Of a DNA stretch of 64,000 bases, positions 60,815-64,000 are shown piece by piece. The first letter of the stretch is position 1. Each line of letters begins with the position of its first letter. Below the pieces are notes generated by a model. That model was given only the letters and a program-made list of their open reading frames with translations. It searched no databases and had not been told where the DNA came from. The stretch is from Clostridia bacterium (GTDB lineage Bacteria > Bacillota > Clostridia > Oscillospirales > CAG-272): the NCBI GenBank assembly GCA_017471825.1, contig JAFURQ010000007.1, forward strand, positions 124,001-188,000, given 5' to 3'. Both the position numbers and the translations under genes were made by a program.

Positions 60815-61306
60815 ATGGAGAAGCTCTTGAAGGATATATACGGCAATGAGAAAAAGAAGCTATGTCTTAAGATTGTCGGCACGGTGGCGGTTTATCTGTC
60901 GGCGGTGTTTTTCGGGCTGGGACTTCTGCTTCTGATATTTGAGGAGCGGTACGTTACGGCGGCGGAGCTTGCCGTGACTATGTCTGTCGGTTACGTCGCG
61001 GTCACGGTGGTGCGCAGGCTGATAAATGCGCCGCGGCCTTACGAGCTTTACGATTTCTACGAGGTGAAGCCGAAGGACAAGAGCGGACAGTCGTTTCCGA
61101 GCCGTCACTGCTATTGCGCGTTTGCTATTGCGACTCTTTTGTGGGTGGTGCATCCGCTCGTCACGGTGGGGCTTCTGATAGCTTCGCTCGTTATTGCGCT
61201 GACGAGGGTTTTGCTTGGCATACATTTCATACGCGACGTGGTATGCGGTGCGCTTATAGGAATTATAACCGGCGTCACGGGAATTTTACTTGATTATATT
61301 TTGTAG
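60815..61306 (+). CDS. PAP2-family membrane phosphatase
   Basis: This 163-residue protein has four TM helices and the three PAP2 motifs: RRLINAPRPYE (KxxxxxxRP type), FPSRHCYCAF (PSRH rather than PSGH) and RVLLGIHFIRDV. The family removes phosphate from lipids such as phosphatidate or undecaprenyl pyrophosphate, with the active site outside. ATG 60815 has GGGGGCG upstream. The fucosidase starts 14 bases after its stop. Confidence 0.85.
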   Translation: MEKLLKDIYGNEKKKLCLKIVGTVAVYLSAVFFGLGLLLLIFEERYVTAAELAVTMSVGYVAVTVVRRLINAPRPYELYDFYEVKPKDKSGQSFPSRHCYCAFAIATLLWVVHPLVTVGLLIASLVIALTRVLLGIHFIRDVVCGALIGIITGVTGILLDYIL

Positions 61307-61320
61307 ACCTTGGAGGAAAT

Positions 61321-62553
61321 ATGATAGTTAAGGACTATATTAAGAGATTTGAAAAGCTGGAGTTTGGACTGTTCGTTCATTTCGGTCTTTACAGCATTAT
61401 CGGCAGGGGAGAGTGGGCGTTCAACCAGTGCGGAATCGACCGTGCGGAGTATGAGAGGCTGCCCGAGAAATTCTGCCCTGACAAGAGCTGGGCGGCAGAG
61501 CTTGCCGCAACTGCAAGGGCGGCGGGCTGTAAGTACATAACCCTTACTACCCGACATCACGACGGTTTTTCGCTTTACGACAATTCGCCCCTGAATGATT
61601 ACGACGCTCCGCACGCTCTGGCAGGACGCGACCTTGTTCGCGAGTTTGTTGATGCCTGCAATGCCGAGGGGCTGATACCGTTTTTCTATCACACGCTTCT
61701 TGACTGGCACGAGGAAAGCTACAATACCGATTTCAAAAAATATCTTGAATATCTGCGTGCGAGCATAGAAATTCTCTGCACGAGATACGGCAGGATTGGC
61801 GGCTTCTGGTTTGACGGAATGTGGAACAAGCCTGACGAGGATTGGGAGGAGGATGCGCTCTATTCTCTTATCAGAAAATATCAGCCCGAGGCTATGATAA
61901 TAAACAACACGGGTCTTTCCGCGCGCGGCGAGCTCGGTCATATAGAGCTTGACTCGGTAACGTTTGAGCGCGGCAAGCCCGAGCCGATAAATCTCGAGGG
62001 GGCGCCGAAATACGTGGCGAGTGAGATGTGCCAGATATTCGGAGATCACTGGGGCTATGCGAGCCTTGACTACAATTTCAAGTCGCTCGCCGACATAATC
62101 AAGGATTATTGCACCTGCCGCAGATATGGCTCGAATTTGCTTTTGAACGTCGGTCCTATGGGCGACGGCAAGCTTCGTCTGCTTGATACGGCGATGCTTC
62201 GCACTCTCGGCGATTGGATAAGGAGCTTCTCCGAGGCGACTGCCGGAACTCTGCCGACGGGTGTAGAGGTTGACGGCAGGGACGGAGATTTTCTTATGAA
62301 GGGCGAGGGCGCGTATTACCTTTTCTGTCACGATCTGGCAATGCGCGGAGCCGCGGACGTTGTTGTAAACGACGACGAGCGAGAGGATTTCACGGTGCGC
62401 TTTAAGCTTGCTGAGAGGGTTAAGTCTATGAGCTGGCTTGAAAACGGGAGCAAGGTTTCCTTCGTTCAGGACGGCGACGAGCTTACGGTTTACACCGAGC
62501 CGCAGCCCTACGGACAGAGCGTGGTTGTGAGAATTGTTAAGATAGAGGTATAA
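61321..62553 (+). CDS. Alpha-L-fucosidase, glycoside hydrolase family 29
   Basis: This 410-residue protein starts with a TIM barrel: FGLFVHFGLYSIIGRGEW, YITLTTRHHDGFSLYDN, and FWFDGMWN with the nucleophile Asp (residue 165). NLLLNVGPMGDGKL ends the barrel, and a beta-sandwich of about 110 residues follows. There is no signal peptide, so it acts on imported fucosides such as mucin or milk glycan fragments. It begins 14 bases after the PAP2 gene with GGAGG. Confidence 0.92.
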   Translation: MIVKDYIKRFEKLEFGLFVHFGLYSIIGRGEWAFNQCGIDRAEYERLPEKFCPDKSWAAELAATARAAGCKYITLTTRHHDGFSLYDNSPLNDYDAPHALAGRDLVREFVDACNAEGLIPFFYHTLLDWHEESYNTDFKKYLEYLRASIEILCTRYGRIGGFWFDGMWNKPDEDWEEDALYSLIRKYQPEAMIINNTGLSARGELGHIELDSVTFERGKPEPINLEGAPKYVASEMCQIFGDHWGYASLDYNFKSLADIIKDYCTCRRYGSNLLLNVGPMGDGKLRLLDTAMLRTLGDWIRSFSEATAGTLPTGVEVDGRDGDFLMKGEGAYYLFCHDLAMRGAADVVVNDDEREDFTVRFKLAERVKSMSWLENGSKVSFVQDGDELTVYTEPQPYGQSVVVRIVKIEV

Positions 62554-62554
62554 C

Positions 62555-62596
62555 AAAAAAGGACTTCCCCGAGAAAATCGGGGAAGTCCTTTTTTA
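62555..62596. terminator. Bidirectional terminator
   Basis: AAAAAAGGACTTCCCCGA pairs with TCGGGGAAGTCCTTTTTT around GAAAA and serves both the fucosidase and asnA. Confidence 0.88.
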
Positions 62597-62621
62597 TTAT
62601 AAAATGTGACACGGGGTGCTG

Positions 62622-63629
62622 TTAAAGCAGATTTATGCCTGCTTCGCGGCAGCCGTCGAGGGTTGCCTTGTCCCAGATGCTGGACTGCACCTCACCTATG
62701 TGCGCACAGCTCATCATAAGCATACACAGTCTGGACTGGCCTATACCGCCGCCGACTGTGAGGGGAAGCTCGCCCGCGAGGAGCATTTTGTGGAAGGGGA
62801 GAGTGCGGCGGTCGTCACAGCCGCTCTCGCGGAGCTGCTTATCGAGGGATTTTTCGTCAACTCTTATTCCCATTGAGGAGATTTCGAGGGCGGAGTCCAA
62901 GACCTCGTTATAGATTAAAATATCGCCGTTGAGCTCCCAATCATCGTAGTCGGGGGCGCGGCCGTCGTGCTTTTTGCCGCTTTTCAGCGTTTTGCCTATC
63001 TGCATTATGAGGACGGTGCTGTATTCCTTGGTTATGGCGTTTTCGCGCTCCTTCGGAGTGAGGGTGGGATACATATCCTCGAGCTCCTGGGTGGTGACTG
63101 CCTTTACCGTGCGGGTTATGGTTGCAGAGAGCTCGGGGAAGTCTATTTTCAAAAGCTCGTTAGTGTCGCAGATTACGCCGACGATTTTGTTGACGGTGTC
63201 GATAAGGTAATCGAGGGTGCGCTCATCGCGGGTGATAACCTTTTCCCAGTCCCACTGGTCAACGTAGATGGAGTGGATATTGTCGAGCTCCTCGTCGCGC
63301 CTTATGGCGTTCATATCGGTATAGAGCCCGTTGCCGACGTAGAAGCGGTATTCCTTGAGGGCGAGTCTTTTCCATTTTGCAAGCGAATGAACCACCTGTC
63401 CCGATTCGCCGACGGCGGGAATATCGAAGGTGACGGGGCGCTCGTAGCCGTTCAGGTTGTCGTTAAGACCTGAGGATTCGGTGACGAAGAGGGGCGCGCT
63501 GACGCGCTTGAGATTCAGTGCCGCGGCAAGCCGCGCCTGGAAGGTTTGCTTTATGAAGGCTATTGCCTTCTGGGTTCTGTAAACGTCAAGCCTTTGCTTG
63601 TAGTTTTCCGGAATTATAAGCTTGTTCAT
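62622..63629 (-). CDS. asnA: Aspartate--ammonia ligase
   Basis: This 335-residue class II-synthetase-like enzyme makes asparagine from aspartate, ammonia and ATP. Family motifs are NLKRVSAPLFV, GLNDNLNGYERPVTFD, VVHSLAKWKRLALKEY, DQWDWEKVI and GGGIGQSRLCM. The length matches E. coli AsnA (330). Only a weak ribosome site is visible. It is downstream of guaB on the same strand across a stem-loop. Confidence 0.96.
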   Translation of the reverse strand: MNKLIIPENYKQRLDVYRTQKAIAFIKQTFQARLAAALNLKRVSAPLFVTESSGLNDNLNGYERPVTFDIPAVGESGQVVHSLAKWKRLALKEYRFYVGNGLYTDMNAIRRDEELDNIHSIYVDQWDWEKVITRDERTLDYLIDTVNKIVGVICDTNELLKIDFPELSATITRTVKAVTTQELEDMYPTLTPKERENAITKEYSTVLIMQIGKTLKSGKKHDGRAPDYDDWELNGDILIYNEVLDSALEISSMGIRVDEKSLDKQLRESGCDDRRTLPFHKMLLAGELPLTVGGGIGQSRLCMLMMSCAHIGEVQSSIWDKATLDGCREAGINLL

Positions 63630-63657
63630 ATCATTTTACCGTTTGATAAATAGATTT

Positions 63658-63688
63658 GCCCGCAATGCGCGTTTCGGCGACTGCGGGC
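63658..63688 (-). terminator. Stem-loop between guaB and asnA
   Basis: GCCCGCA (63658-63664) and TGCGGGC (63682-63688) with an inner GCG/CGC stem. The minus-strand tail AAATCTATTT lacks a strong T-run, so termination is partial at best. Confidence 0.5.
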
Positions 63689-63695
63689 ATTTGTA

Positions 63696-64000
63696 TTACT
63701 TTTTGAGCATTACGTCGTGGTAACCGCCCTCGACGATACTCGTTGCGGAGACGAGAGTCATTTTCGCCTTTTGCTGAAGCTCCTCGATGGTTATTGCACC
63801 GCAGTTGCACATCGTGGATTTAACCTTATAGAGCGACTTTTCAACATTGTCGTGAAGGGGGCCTGCGTAGGTAACGTAGGAGTCGACACCTTCCTCGAAG
63901 GAGAGCTTTGCTTTGCCGCCGAGGTCGTATCTCTGCCAGTTTCTTGCTCTGTTGGAGCCTTCTCCCCAATACTCCTTTACGTACTGTCCGTTTACGAGAA
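63696..64000 (-). CDS. guaB: IMP dehydrogenase, C-terminal part
   Basis: The frame is open to the window edge and ends at TAA 63696. The visible 100 residues include [32 protein letters not shown] and [15 protein letters not shown], then [16 protein letters not shown], the C-terminus of clostridial-type IMP dehydrogenases of about 500 residues. It makes XMP from IMP. The N-terminal part and the active site lie outside the window. Confidence 0.85.
   Translation of the reverse strand, partial: LVNGQYVKEYWGEGSNRARNWQRYDLGGKAKLSFEEGVDSYVTYAGPLHDNVEKSLYKVKSTMCNCGAITIEELQQKAKMTLVSATSIVEGGYHDVMLKK

Overview
The window is chromosomal DNA of an endospore-forming member of the Firmicutes, class Clostridia, probably an uncultured gut Oscillospirales-like lineage. 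The evidence is a spoVAC-D-E operon, a GerA/SpoVAF protein, SpoIIE, a previously hidden SpoVM, RNase J with RNase Y/YmdB, and a CIRCE-controlled hrcA-grpE-dnaK-dnaJ operon. Glycosidases (GH2 beta-galactosidase, GH29 alpha-L-fucosidase) suit a host-associated life. The taxonomic placement is inferred from gene content only. I saw no tRNA, rRNA, CRISPR array, transposase or prophage.

Layout. 1-5.4 kb: acyltransferase, YfcC-type transporter, histidinol phosphatase, HEPN-like membrane protein and a germination protein. 5.4-14.5 kb (+): birA, lacZ, alaS and spoVACDE, with one small membrane protein on the minus strand. 14.6-26.5 kb (+): dnaA, a DnaA-box/DnaA-trio intergenic region, dnaN, recF, remB, gyrB, gyrA, two accessory genes and RNase J. 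26.5-27.9 kb: a divergent AbrB/XRE pair and a small membrane operon. 28-33.7 kb: parB and parA (both minus), separated and flanked by long A/T-tract-rich non-coding DNA, four perfect parS sites, a 63-bp tandem repeat array and a candidate structured RNA. 33.8-39.1 kb: histidine phosphatase, then minus-strand rny-ymdB and mnmG-spoVM. 39.3-44.3 kb (+): heat-shock operon. 45-53.5 kb: aconitase X operon, an XRE/coiled-coil pair set among repeats, the UDP-GlcNAc genes glmM and a GlmU-like gene, and an AraC/isomerase/oxidoreductase cluster. 53.6-64 kb: truB-addA, spoIIE, PAP2, fucosidase, asnA and the 3' end of guaB.

The most notable signal is that strand composition and wobble-base choice invert near 31.5-32.1 kb, at the parS cluster, not at dnaA/dnaN 15 kb away. 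Left of that point the + strand is C-rich and + genes end codons in C. Right of it the + strand is G-rich. This puts the long-term replication origin at the parA-parS-repeat region and leaves dnaA, dnaN, gyrBA, alaS and RNase J on the lagging strand, facing the fork. The same region carries A-tracts phased at about 10 bp (predicted bent DNA), the 63-bp repeats and the candidate RNA. Together these may form an undescribed origin and segregation architecture.
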